From the NCBI GenBank assembly GCA_045536815.1, contig JAZSOH010000011.1, forward strand, positions 1-20,700: DNA of 20,700 nt, written 5' to 3'. The translations under genes were made by a program, and so were the position numbers. Position 1 is the first letter of the stretch. The number at the start of each line of letters is the position of its first letter. The stretch comes from UMGS1279 sp045536815. Its GTDB lineage: Bacteria > Bacillota > Clostridia > Oscillospirales > Acutalibacteraceae. Shown piece by piece: positions 1 through 7,635 of this stretch. The notes under the pieces are model-generated. The model worked only from the letters and a program-made list of their open reading frames with translations, was not told the origin of the DNA and ran no database searches.

Positions 1-279
1 TTAGTGTGACAGGACTTGAACCTGTCATACCTTACAAAAGTTAAATTTCCGTTTGCCGTTGCCTTGTCGCTTGTAATCCGTTAGGATAACGGCGCTTCGC
101 GGCTTAGGCGAAACAAAAATTTCTCTTTTTGTAAGGGCAAAGCGTTTCTACCGCCGAATTTTTCGTGCGGAGAAGCGCGAGTTTGCCGCAAGGCTGTCGC
201 CTTGCAAAAACTAGCACAAAGCCGTACGGATAAAGGCGGCGTGCGAAACTACGACAGGGTTCGAATCCTGTCACACTAA
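1..279. mobile_element. Short element with tRNA-like terminal inverted repeats (MITE-like), complete copy
   Basis: The two ends are inverted copies of each other. Bases 1-26 and the reverse complement of 253-279 both begin TTAGTGTGACAGGA and continue with a GAACC(C)TGTC block. Read outward, each end resembles the T-arm plus 3' acceptor strand of a tRNA: a 5-bp stem (ACAGG/CCTGT), a TTC-containing loop, CACACTA, and a final A. The left end has a canonical 7-base T loop (14-20); the right end has an 8-base loop (259-266). The interior is GC-richer than the surrounding genes and full of hairpins, for example GCAAGGC/GCCTTGC at 188-205, ACAAAAA/TTTTTGT at 113-132 and CCGTT/AACGG at 78-92. No transposase or convincing ORF is present, so if mobile it would be non-autonomous. 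No complete tRNA cloverleaf can be drawn. A target-site duplication cannot be tested because the left flank lies outside the window. Confidence 0.6.
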
Positions 280-285
280 GGAGAG
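278..285 (+). promoter_or_regulatory. Ribosome binding site spanning the repeat boundary
   Basis: AAGGAGAG lies 5 bases upstream of the ATG at 291 and fixes that start. Its first two bases are the last two bases of the terminal inverted repeat of the element at 1-279, so element and ribosome binding site are directly fused. No convincing -10/-35 pair is visible between the element end and the gene. The operon promoter must lie inside the element or upstream of the window. Confidence 0.7.
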
Positions 286-290
286 TTTTT

Positions 291-533
291 ATGGAAAAAA
301 GAGTTGCTATAATGGGAATTATTGTTGAAATGCCTGAATCTGTAGAGAAGCTAAATGCCGTTTTGCACGAGTATGCGGAGTTTATAATAGGCAGAATGGG
401 CATTCCCTACCGCGAAAAAAATATTAACATTGTATCTATAGCCATAGATGCACCGCAAAACACGATTTCTTCTTTGTCGGGTAAAATTGGCAACATTGAG
501 GGTATAAGCGTTAAAACCGCTTATTCGAAATAA
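291..533 (+). CDS. TM1266-type iron-only hydrogenase system regulator (putative)
   Basis: This 80-residue protein matches the small TM1266 family, annotated as a putative regulator of the [FeFe]-hydrogenase system. The family has a compact ferredoxin-like (ACT/NikR-C-like) fold. The start MEKRVAIMGIIVE and the segment with INIVSIAIDAP followed by ISSLSGKIG are typical of it. There is no DNA-binding helix-turn-helix that I can see, so direct transcriptional regulation is not shown by the sequence. It is the first gene of the operon, and only one base separates its TAA from the hydE ATG. That spacing implies translational coupling, because no good ribosome binding site precedes hydE. The family is regularly found beside hydE, hydG and hydF, which supports the call. 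The biochemical role remains uncertain. Confidence 0.85.
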   Translation: MEKRVAIMGIIVEMPESVEKLNAVLHEYAEFIIGRMGIPYREKNINIVSIAIDAPQNTISSLSGKIGNIEGISVKTAYSK

Positions 534-534
534 T

Positions 535-1584
535 ATGAAAGAAAAAATTAACCTTTTAATTGATAAGCTTTACACTAAGCATTCTCTTAGCCTTTTGGAA
601 TATAAAGAGCTTATTGAAGGTTTTAGCGAGAAATCGCTTGATTACATAAAGCAAAAGGCGGTAGCTCGGCGTAAAGAGATTTATGGAAACGAAATATATA
701 TTCGCGGACTTATAGAGATAAGCAACTACTGTAAAAACAACTGTCTATACTGTGGTATAAGGCGAGATAATATAGGTTGTAGCCGCTATAGGCTAAATAA
801 AGAGGATATTTTAAACTGCGCTAAGCTTGGCTTTGAACTTGGTTTTCGCACCTTTGTTTTACAAGGTGGAGAGGATATGTACTTTACCGATGAGGTTTGC
901 ATAGACATAATTTCTTCACTTAAAAAAGCGTATCCCGAGTGTGCAGTTACACTTTCTCTAGGCGAACGCTCGAAAGAAAGTTATCAGGCGCTTTTTAATG
1001 CAGGGGCAGACAGATACCTACTTAGACACGAAACTGCCGATAGTGAGCACTATAGTAAGCTTCACCCAAACGATTTGACCCTTGAAAATAGACTAAGATG
1101 CCTTAAAAATTTAAAGGAAATAGGCTTTCAAACAGGTATGGGCTTTATGGTAGGTTCACCTTACCAAACTTCAGAAACCTTAGCCAAAGATTTAAAGCTA
1201 ATAGAAGAATTTTCACCCGATATGTGCGGTATAGGTCCATTTATTCCGCATAGTGAAACTCCTTTTAAAGAAAAAACTGCGGGTGATGTTAACCTTACTC
1301 TTTATCTACTATCCATTATACGACTTATTAAGCCTAACATTTTGCTCCCTGCAACCACCGCGCTTGGCACCCTTAGAGAAGATGGATGCGAACTTGGAAT
1401 TTTATCGGGCGCAAATGTTATTATGCCAAACATTTCACCTAAAGATGTAAGGCATAAATACGAGCTTTATAGCGGAAAAATCGTAAGAGGTTTAGAAACT
1501 GCCGAAGGGCTGGAAAACTTAAAAAACAAGATGCAAAAAATCGGCTATAAAATTGTTGTAGCCAAAGGCGATATAAAAAAGTAA
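535..1584 (+). CDS. hydE: [FeFe] hydrogenase H-cluster radical SAM maturase HydE
   Basis: HydE is a cytoplasmic radical S-adenosylmethionine enzyme that acts with HydG and HydF to build the 2Fe subcluster of the [FeFe]-hydrogenase active site. It is implicated in processing HydG's Fe(CO)2(CN)-cysteine product toward the bridging dithiomethylamine ligand. The 349-residue length is normal for the family. The radical-SAM cluster motif CX3CX2C is at Cys66, Cys70 and Cys73 within NYCKNNCLYCGIRRDN, a signature typical of HydE. The QGGED motif (about residues 110-114) and the GxxxG-rich barrel follow as expected. The second-cluster cysteines seen in some homologues are not obvious. Translation probably depends on termination of the upstream gene, since TAATATG joins the two and no strong Shine-Dalgarno is present. 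Confidence 0.95.
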   Translation: MKEKINLLIDKLYTKHSLSLLEYKELIEGFSEKSLDYIKQKAVARRKEIYGNEIYIRGLIEISNYCKNNCLYCGIRRDNIGCSRYRLNKEDILNCAKLGFELGFRTFVLQGGEDMYFTDEVCIDIISSLKKAYPECAVTLSLGERSKESYQALFNAGADRYLLRHETADSEHYSKLHPNDLTLENRLRCLKNLKEIGFQTGMGFMVGSPYQTSETLAKDLKLIEEFSPDMCGIGPFIPHSETPFKEKTAGDVNLTLYLLSIIRLIKPNILLPATTALGTLREDGCELGILSGANVIMPNISPKDVRHKYELYSGKIVRGLETAEGLENLKNKMQKIGYKIVVAKGDIKK

Positions 1585-1599
1585 AGTGAGGCAACAAAT

Positions 1600-3048
1600 A
1601 TGGCAATTTATAATCCAAAATCAAGCAAAGCCGAAGAATTCATTAACGACGGCGAAATTTTAGAAACACTTAAATATGCAGAAGAAAATAAAAATAACAT
1701 ACCGCTTATTGATAGTATTTTAGAAAAAGCAAGGCCTAAAAAAACTGAGGACGGAATTCACTGTGAGGGACTAACTCATAGAGAAGCTTCGGTTTTACTT
1801 GCGTGTGAGATTCCCGAAAAAATTGAGCAAATGTTCAAACTTGCCGAGGAAATAAAACTTTCGTTTTACGGCAACCGAATTGTTATGTTTGCTCCCCTTT
1901 ACCTTTCAAACTACTGTGTAAACGGTTGTCTATACTGCCCTTATCACTACAAAAACAAGCATATAGCACGTAAAAAACTAACACAAGAAGAGGTTAGAAA
2001 AGAGGTTATCGCTTTACAGGATATGGGACATAAGCGTCTTGCTATTGAGGCAGGTGAAGACCCCGTAAATAATCCCATTGAATATATTTTGGAATGTATT
2101 AAAACAATTTATAGCGTTAACCACAAAAACGGCGCCATAAGAAGAGTTAATGTTAATATAGCCGCCACAACGGTTGAAAACTATCGTAAGCTTAAAGAGG
2201 CGGGTATTGGCACATATATTCTTTTTCAAGAGACATATCACAAAGAAAGCTACGAAAAGCTTCATCCAACAGGTCCAAAACATAATTATAACTATCATAC
2301 CGAGGCTATGGACCGCGCGATGGAGGGTGGAATAGATGATGTTGGGCTTGGCGTTTTATTTGGTCTTGAGCTTTACAAATATGAATTTGCGGGACTTTTA
2401 ATGCATGCCGAACATCTTGAAGCAAGGTTTGGCGTTGGCCCCCACACAATAAGCGTTCCTAGGCTAAAAAAAGCCGACGATATTGACCCCGATGAGTTTG
2501 ACAACGGCATTAGCGACGAAATATTTAAAAAGCTTATTGCTCTTATTCGCATAGCTGTTCCTTATACCGGTATGATTATATCTACAAGAGAAAGCGAAAA
2601 GGTTCGCGGCGAAGCTCTTGGAATTGGAATTTCGCAAATAAGCGGTGCTTCCCGCACCTCTGTTGGCGGTTATACCGAAAAAGAGCGTCCACACGATTCT
2701 GAACAGTTTGACGTTTCTGACCAACGCAGCTTAGACGAGGTTGTTAACTGGCTTATGAAGTTAGGGTATATCCCCTCTTTTTGCACCGCTTGTTACCGCG
2801 AGGGCAGAACGGGCGATAGATTTATGGCCCTTTGCAAAAATGGTCAAATTCAAAACTGCTGCCACCCAAATGCGCTTATGACCCTTAGCGAATTTTTGGT
2901 AGATTACGCATCAGAGGAAACCAAAAAAATTGGCTTTAAGCTTATAGAAAAAGAGCTTCTTAAGGTTCCTAAAGAAAAGGTTCGAGCCATCGCTGAGCAA
3001 AACATTTGCGACATTAAAAACTCTAATAGAAGAGATTTTAGATTTTAG
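1600..3048 (+). CDS. hydG: [FeFe] hydrogenase H-cluster radical SAM maturase HydG
   Basis: HydG cleaves tyrosine by radical-SAM chemistry, releasing p-cresol and supplying the CO and CN ligands of the H-cluster as an Fe(CO)2(CN)-cysteine synthon. The protein is 482 residues. The N-terminal cluster motif CX3CX2C is Cys106, Cys110 and Cys113 (NYCVNGCLYCPYHYKNK). The C-terminal auxiliary cluster motif CX2CX22C is Cys395, Cys398 and Cys421 (CTACYREGRTGDRF, then NCCHPN). Both are intact, which distinguishes it from ThiH, the tyrosine lyase of thiamine synthesis. The ribosome binding site GTGAGG ends 8 bases before the ATG. The gene lies 15 bases after hydE and 10 bases before hydF, in one operon. 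Confidence 0.96.
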   Translation: MAIYNPKSSKAEEFINDGEILETLKYAEENKNNIPLIDSILEKARPKKTEDGIHCEGLTHREASVLLACEIPEKIEQMFKLAEEIKLSFYGNRIVMFAPLYLSNYCVNGCLYCPYHYKNKHIARKKLTQEEVRKEVIALQDMGHKRLAIEAGEDPVNNPIEYILECIKTIYSVNHKNGAIRRVNVNIAATTVENYRKLKEAGIGTYILFQETYHKESYEKLHPTGPKHNYNYHTEAMDRAMEGGIDDVGLGVLFGLELYKYEFAGLLMHAEHLEARFGVGPHTISVPRLKKADDIDPDEFDNGISDEIFKKLIALIRIAVPYTGMIISTRESEKVRGEALGIGISQISGASRTSVGGYTEKERPHDSEQFDVSDQRSLDEVVNWLMKLGYIPSFCTACYREGRTGDRFMALCKNGQIQNCCHPNALMTLSEFLVDYASEETKKIGFKLIEKELLKVPKEKVRAIAEQNICDIKNSNRRDFRF

Positions 3049-3058
3049 GAGATACGAA

Positions 3059-4261
3059 ATGGGACTTAATACTACTCCCTCTGGTGAAAGGGTTCATATA
3101 GCTTTTTTCGGCCTCAGAAATGCAGGTAAATCAAGCCTTGTGAATAAGGTGACTAATCAAAATATTTCTCTTGTTTCTAACACTCTCGGCACTACGACCG
3201 ACCCTGTTATGAAGGCTATGGAGATTTTGCCCATTGGTCCCACCCTTATAATCGACACCCCCGGCATTGATGATACAGGCGAACTGGGTACAATGCGAGT
3301 TAACCGCGCAAAAGAAATTTTAAACAAAACCGATATAGCCGTTTTGGTTACCGACTGCAATAAAGAAATTTCCGATGAAGAAGTAAAGCTTATAAACCTT
3401 TTCAAAGAAAAAGAAATAAAATATATAGTTGCAAAAAACAAATGCGACCTTATGGAAAACAAAGGTAAAAACAGCGATTTTGAGGTTTTTGTTAGTGCTA
3501 AAACAGGTTTTGGCGTAGAAGACTTAAAAAATATATTAGTCAAAATTGCAGGCACTGCAAAAGAAAAAAAGCCGCTTGTCTCAGACCTTATTAAAAAAGG
3601 TGATTTAGTTTTACTTGTTACCCCTATTGACGAGTCGGCACCAAGGGGCAGAATTATTTTACCGCAACAACAAACAATTCGAGATATACTTGATTTCGGT
3701 GCCATCGCTATTGTAACAAAAGAAACCGAGCTTACCGAAACGCTAAATTCCCTTGCAAAAAAACCGTCGCTTGTTATAACCGATTCACAGGTTTTCAAAA
3801 CGGTTGATTCGATTCTTCCAAAAGATATCCCTCTCACTTCTTTTTCAATTCTTTTTGCAAGATACAAAGGAAATCTTGAAACTGCAGTAAAAGGCGCCGC
3901 TGCTCTAGACACGCTCAGTGACGGCGACACTGTATTAATTTCAGAAGGGTGTACACATCACCGCCAGTGCGGTGATATTGGAACTGTAAAGCTGCCAAAC
4001 TGGATTAAAAAGTATACGGGAAAAAGCCTTAATTTTGAATTTAGTTCGGGTACAGAGTTTCCAAAAGACCTTTCCAAGTATGCGCTTATAATTCACTGTG
4101 GCGGTTGTATGTTAAACGAAAAGGAAATGAAATCGCGCCTTTCTATCGCTAAAGACTTTGAGGTGCCAATAACAAACTACGGCATTACCATTGCGCACGT
4201 AAACGGCATTTTAAAACGCTCCACCGAAGTTTTTTCTGAGATAAAAAATATTTTAAAATAA
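3059..4261 (+). CDS. hydF: [FeFe] hydrogenase H-cluster maturation GTPase HydF
   Basis: HydF is the GTPase scaffold on which the 2Fe subcluster is completed before transfer to apo-hydrogenase. The 400-residue protein has an N-terminal Era/TrmE-like G domain: P-loop GLRNAGKSS at 18-26, switch II DTPG at 66-69, and NKCD at 127-130. The C-terminal cluster-binding domain keeps the family ligands: Cys298-x-His300 and His346-Cys347-Gly-Gly-Cys350. All expected catalytic and cluster residues are present. The ribosome binding site TAGGAGAT overlaps the hydG stop codon, so the two genes are tightly coupled. It is the last gene of the operon and is followed directly by a strong hairpin terminator. No hydrogenase structural gene lies in the window, so the partner enzyme must be encoded elsewhere. 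Confidence 0.96.
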   Translation: MGLNTTPSGERVHIAFFGLRNAGKSSLVNKVTNQNISLVSNTLGTTTDPVMKAMEILPIGPTLIIDTPGIDDTGELGTMRVNRAKEILNKTDIAVLVTDCNKEISDEEVKLINLFKEKEIKYIVAKNKCDLMENKGKNSDFEVFVSAKTGFGVEDLKNILVKIAGTAKEKKPLVSDLIKKGDLVLLVTPIDESAPRGRIILPQQQTIRDILDFGAIAIVTKETELTETLNSLAKKPSLVITDSQVFKTVDSILPKDIPLTSFSILFARYKGNLETAVKGAAALDTLSDGDTVLISEGCTHHRQCGDIGTVKLPNWIKKYTGKSLNFEFSSGTEFPKDLSKYALIIHCGGCMLNEKEMKSRLSIAKDFEVPITNYGITIAHVNGILKRSTEVFSEIKNILK

Positions 4262-4300
4262 AAAATGGTTGATACCAAAAGGTATCAACCATTTTAATTT
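4262..4300. terminator. Bidirectional intrinsic terminator between converging operons
   Basis: A perfect 15-bp stem (4262-4276 with 4281-4295, core ATGGTTGATACC) closes a four-base AAAA loop. It is flanked by T-rich DNA on both sides (ATTTTTTG after it on +, TTTTATTTT on -). It begins at the base after the hydF stop and lies just beyond the ispH-rpsA stop codon, so it can end both converging transcripts. Confidence 0.92.
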
Positions 4301-4313
4301 TTTGTGTTTTAAA

Positions 4314-6344
4314 TTATTCAGCAGCCTCTTCAGTAGCAACTTCTTCAGTAGCTTCCGTTGCAGGAGCAACTGTTTCCTCAGTTACTTCTTCAGCAACCTC
4401 TTCTTCGGGCAAAAGTGCACGAATAGAAAGGCTTACACGCTTTGTTTCGGTATCGATTGCAATAATCTTTGCCTCAACCTCTTCACCGATTTTAAGCTCG
4501 TCCTGAGGCTTTGTAATGCGACGATTAGCAATTTGTGAAATATGAATAAGACCATCAACACCGGGAATCACTCTAGCAAATGCACCGTATGTAGTCATAT
4601 TAACAACCTTAGCTTTAACGGTATCACCCTCTGCAAAGTCGCGAGTGAAGATTGTCCAAGGATTCTCATCGGGATTTTTATAACCAAGAGAAATCTTTTT
4701 CTTTTCGGTATCAATATCCTTAACATATACGTTAATAGTATCGCCAACGCTAACAACCTCAGCAGGGTTTTTAATACGTTGCCAAGAAAGTTCGGAAACG
4801 TGAACCATACCATCAACGCCACCAAGGTCAACAAATGCACCATAGCCTGTAAGAGATTTAACAACACCTGTAAATCTATCACCTACTGCAACGTTCTCCC
4901 AGAATTTTGCTTGTTTTTCTTTTCTCTCATCACGAAGAACTGAGCGAACAGAACCAATAATTCTACGACGACGGCCGATTTCAAGAATTCTAAAGGAAAC
5001 AGTTGTACCCTTTAAAGCCTCAATATCATCTGCCCTACTTGCAGTTGCCTGAGAAGCGGGAACAAAAACGTTAAAGCCGAGAGTATTAACAATCATACCG
5101 CCCTTAATAATTTCTGTAACCTTACCTTCTAAAACGGTACCATTTTCACTAGCCTCTACGATTTTATCCCAGTTAGCGATATTATCGTAACGGCGTTTGG
5201 AAAGCATAATTGTACCTTCCTGATCATTAGTTTTCATAACGATTAAGTCAAGCTCGTCACCAACCTTAACAACCTCGTTAAGACGAATGGAGTTATCATA
5301 AGAAAACTCATTTGCGGGAACATAGCCTGTCTGCTTACGGCCAATATCCACTTGGATTTCTGTCGGGCTTACCGCAAGAACTACACCGTGTACTTTCTGA
5401 TCTGTATTTAAACTGCTAAGCGAAAGTTCAAGTGCCTCCTCAAAGGACATATCGTCCGAAATTTCTGCACCGATATATTGCTCATCAGTGGTTTTAATTG
5501 TCTCTGTCATAACCAAAATGACCTCCTTTATAATACCTGCGGGAGTTGATGCGCCCGCCACAACACCGACATTTTCTGCACCAATGAGCCAGTTTTTATC
5601 AATCTCATTCGCCGTTTCTATGAGATAGGTTTTTTTACAATTCTCACTGCAAATTAAGTAAAGCTTATTAGTATTTGAACTATGTCTACCGCCGACAACA
5701 ATCATAACATCAGATTTAGCAGAAAGCTCTTTTGCCTCTTGTTGACGACAGGATGTCGCACTACATATTGTATCAAAAATTTTAGCATTTGTACATACTT
5801 TTTTTAAAATTTTTTCAGTTTTTTTCCAAGTTTCTTTATTAAATGTTGTTTGAGAAACAACGGTAACCGATTTTTGAGTTATTTCGGGGTGATTTTGCAA
5901 AATCTCATTCAAAGAAGTCTCGTTTTCATAGACGAAAGATTCGCCCACAACGTGCCCTCTTATACCTATAACCTCGTGATGCTTTTCGTCCCCTGCAATT
6001 AAAATTATATCGCCATTTGATGAATTTTCATAAACTATTTTATGAATTTTCGAAACGAATGGGCAGGTTGCATCCTCAACCCGCTTGGCATATTTCGCAC
6101 AGTTATCTAAAACATCCTTCGGAACGCCATGTGAACGAATAACCAAAACCTCGTCACTATTTGCCATTTCGGGAGAATCAATAGCCCTTGCTCCCCTTTT
6201 GCTTAGAGCGTCAACAAGCTGAGGATTATGAATTATAGGACCTAATGTGCAAACCCTTTCACCCTCGTCCAACAGTTTTTCTACAAGAGAAACTGCACGG
6301 TTAACGCCGAAACAAAACCCGGCCGTTTTTGCAAGAGTTATCAT
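4314..6344 (-). CDS. ispH: Bifunctional IspH (HMBPP reductase) - ribosomal protein S1 fusion
   Basis: A 676-residue fusion known from Clostridia. Residues 1-280 are IspH, the [4Fe-4S] enzyme that makes IPP and DMAPP in the last step of the MEP pathway. It keeps cluster cysteines Cys11 (AKTAGFCFGV), Cys94 (DATCPFV) and Cys194 (DTICSATSCRQQEA), the HHEVIGIRGH segment with Glu124, and the SSNTNKL motif. Residues about 315-640 carry four S1 RNA-binding repeats, beginning near 316, 402, 487 and 572; the last two have the strongest GYGAFV/TYGAFA signatures. An acidic, Ala/Glu/Thr-rich tail closes the protein. An upstream in-frame TTG at 6362 is possible, but the ATG at 6344 gives the normal IspH N-terminus, has GGGAG at 6360-6356, and overlaps the plsC stop by one base (TAATG). 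The S1 part probably binds mRNA on the ribosome; why the two are fused is unknown. Confidence 0.95.
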   Translation of the reverse strand: MITLAKTAGFCFGVNRAVSLVEKLLDEGERVCTLGPIIHNPQLVDALSKRGARAIDSPEMANSDEVLVIRSHGVPKDVLDNCAKYAKRVEDATCPFVSKIHKIVYENSSNGDIILIAGDEKHHEVIGIRGHVVGESFVYENETSLNEILQNHPEITQKSVTVVSQTTFNKETWKKTEKILKKVCTNAKIFDTICSATSCRQQEAKELSAKSDVMIVVGGRHSSNTNKLYLICSENCKKTYLIETANEIDKNWLIGAENVGVVAGASTPAGIIKEVILVMTETIKTTDEQYIGAEISDDMSFEEALELSLSSLNTDQKVHGVVLAVSPTEIQVDIGRKQTGYVPANEFSYDNSIRLNEVVKVGDELDLIVMKTNDQEGTIMLSKRRYDNIANWDKIVEASENGTVLEGKVTEIIKGGMIVNTLGFNVFVPASQATASRADDIEALKGTTVSFRILEIGRRRRIIGSVRSVLRDERKEKQAKFWENVAVGDRFTGVVKSLTGYGAFVDLGGVDGMVHVSELSWQRIKNPAEVVSVGDTINVYVKDIDTEKKKISLGYKNPDENPWTIFTRDFAEGDTVKAKVVNMTTYGAFARVIPGVDGLIHISQIANRRITKPQDELKIGEEVEAKIIAIDTETKRVSLSIRALLPEEEVAEEVTEETVAPATEATEEVATEEAAE

Positions 6345-6940
6345 TAGTTTTCCATCTCCCAAAGTTTAGTTATATTATTCATAAGCCTTTCGGTTATTTC
6401 TCTAAGATTTGTTCTAAGAGATTTTTCTTCACTTGCATCTTCATATTTTATGGGCTCACCAATATTTATATAGGTTTTACAAAAAAGTTTTGCTTTTTTA
6501 GTACTATATCTTATCGATACAGGAAGAAGCGGTGCCTTAGTATTTATTGAAACCATAGCCGCACCTGTTTTACCTTTTCCTATTTGCCCATCTTTAGTTC
6601 GAGTGCCCTCAGGAAAAATTCCGAAAACGCCACCTTTATTTAGTATATCACAAGCCTTATCTATTGCGCCTGTATCACCCTTACCCCTTTTAACAGCAAA
6701 CCCGCCGAGAGCTTTTAATAAAAACGCGAAAATTGGGTTTTTAAAAAGTTCTTCTTTGCCCATATACCTTATCTGGCACTTAAAAGGAATAAGCAATACA
6801 AATACATCGAGCATGGATACATGGTTAGGACAGATTATATATCCGCCGCCATTTGGAATATTTTCTTTACCTTTAACCTTTGGCCTAAAAAGAAAAAGCA
6901 CAAAGGGATAAAGAATTACCCTTACTATACGGTAAAACAC
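6344..6940 (-). CDS. plsC: 1-acyl-sn-glycerol-3-phosphate acyltransferase (PlsC)
   Basis: PlsC acylates lysophosphatidic acid to phosphatidic acid at the membrane. The 198-residue protein has the family catalytic HX4D motif (His40 to Asp45 in PNHVSMLD) and the substrate-binding FPEGTR block (109-114). The hydrophobic N-terminus (IVRVILYPFVLFLF) probably anchors it. The start is GTG at 6940, which overlaps the cmk TAG by one base (TAGTG), with AGAAGG upstream. Its own stop overlaps the ispH ATG, so cmk, plsC and ispH-rpsA are translated as a tightly coupled set. The cmk-plsC-ispH order is conserved in Clostridia, which supports the annotation. Confidence 0.93.
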   Translation of the reverse strand: MFYRIVRVILYPFVLFLFRPKVKGKENIPNGGGYIICPNHVSMLDVFVLLIPFKCQIRYMGKEELFKNPIFAFLLKALGGFAVKRGKGDTGAIDKACDILNKGGVFGIFPEGTRTKDGQIGKGKTGAAMVSINTKAPLLPVSIRYSTKKAKLFCKTYINIGEPIKYEDASEEKSLRTNLREITERLMNNITKLWEMEN

Positions 6941-7620
6941 TAATTTGCACCTTCTAAAACGTTTTTAACAGTTTGCTTTAAAGCTTCTAAAGACTCTTCA
7001 AAGCTTAGCTTCGTTGTATCAACAATAACTGAGGTTTCTGACGGCTTTAAGGGGGCAATAGGCCTGTTTGTATCGTTATAATCCCTTTTAATTACATCTG
7101 CCGTAACCTCTTCTAAGGTAACCTTTTCTCCCTTTAAAATTAGCTCATCATATCTTCTTTTTGACCTTGCCTCTACAGAAGCAGTAAGAAAAATTTTAAC
7201 CTCAGCATTAGGCAAAACAACCGTTGCAATATCTCTTCCGTCCATAACAACCGAATTTTCTTTTGCAAGGCTACGCTGCATTTCAAGTAAATATGCGCGT
7301 ACCACCGGCAAAGCGGAAGATTTTGAAGCCATCATTGAAACCTCGGGAGTACGAATAAAATCGTTAACGTTTTCCCCGTCAAGCTTAACTACCTGAACTC
7401 CATCCTCATAAGAAATATCAACCTTGGTTGTTTTTAAGATTTCACCAACCGCATTTTCGTCTAAAGTATCGCAGTTGAGGCCGTTTTTAAGAAGCTTAAG
7501 TCCCACCGCCCTATACATAGCGCCGGTATCTACATAGATATAACCCAAGCTTGCGGCAAGCCTTCTTGAAAGGGTACTTTTTCCTGCACCTGCAGGGCCA
7601 TCAATAGCAACAGCAATCAT
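6940..7620 (-). CDS. cmk: (d)CMP kinase
   Basis: Cytidylate kinase transfers phosphate from ATP to CMP or dCMP in pyrimidine nucleotide salvage and synthesis. The 226-residue length is usual. The P-loop GPAGAGKST is at residues 8-16, followed by the family blocks YVDTGAMYRAVG (29-40), PEVSMMASK (92-100) and MDGRDIATVVLP (126-137), which include substrate- and phosphate-binding residues. AAAGGAATG precedes the ATG by about 11 bases. It is 15 bases downstream of the flavoprotein gene and overlaps plsC by one base. Confidence 0.96.
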   Translation of the reverse strand: MIAVAIDGPAGAGKSTLSRRLAASLGYIYVDTGAMYRAVGLKLLKNGLNCDTLDENAVGEILKTTKVDISYEDGVQVVKLDGENVNDFIRTPEVSMMASKSSALPVVRAYLLEMQRSLAKENSVVMDGRDIATVVLPNAEVKIFLTASVEARSKRRYDELILKGEKVTLEEVTADVIKRDYNDTNRPIAPLKPSETSVIVDTTKLSFEESLEALKQTVKNVLEGAN

Positions 7621-7635
7621 TTTAACACATTCCTT

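Noticed and set aside
1..279. A genuine tRNA gene at the window start
   Set aside because: Only T-arm and acceptor-like sequence is present at each end. No D arm or anticodon arm can be placed at proper distances, and the right-end loop is 8 bases instead of 7.
104..403. 99-codon minus-strand frame across the element and the hyd regulator
   Set aside because: It runs through the hairpin-rich repeat and antisense to a well-supported gene. Frames like this arise from the repeat itself, and there is no ribosome binding site.
3157..3930. 257-codon open frame antisense to hydF
   Set aside because: It lies wholly opposite HydF, whose motifs are complete. The translation is serine-rich and of low complexity with no recognisable domain, as expected for a shadow frame.
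6345..6362. TTG start of the IspH-S1 fusion six codons upstream
   Set aside because: IspH normally begins close to the AKTAGFCFGV motif. The ATG at 6344 has the TAATG overlap with plsC and a ribosome binding site at acceptable spacing.
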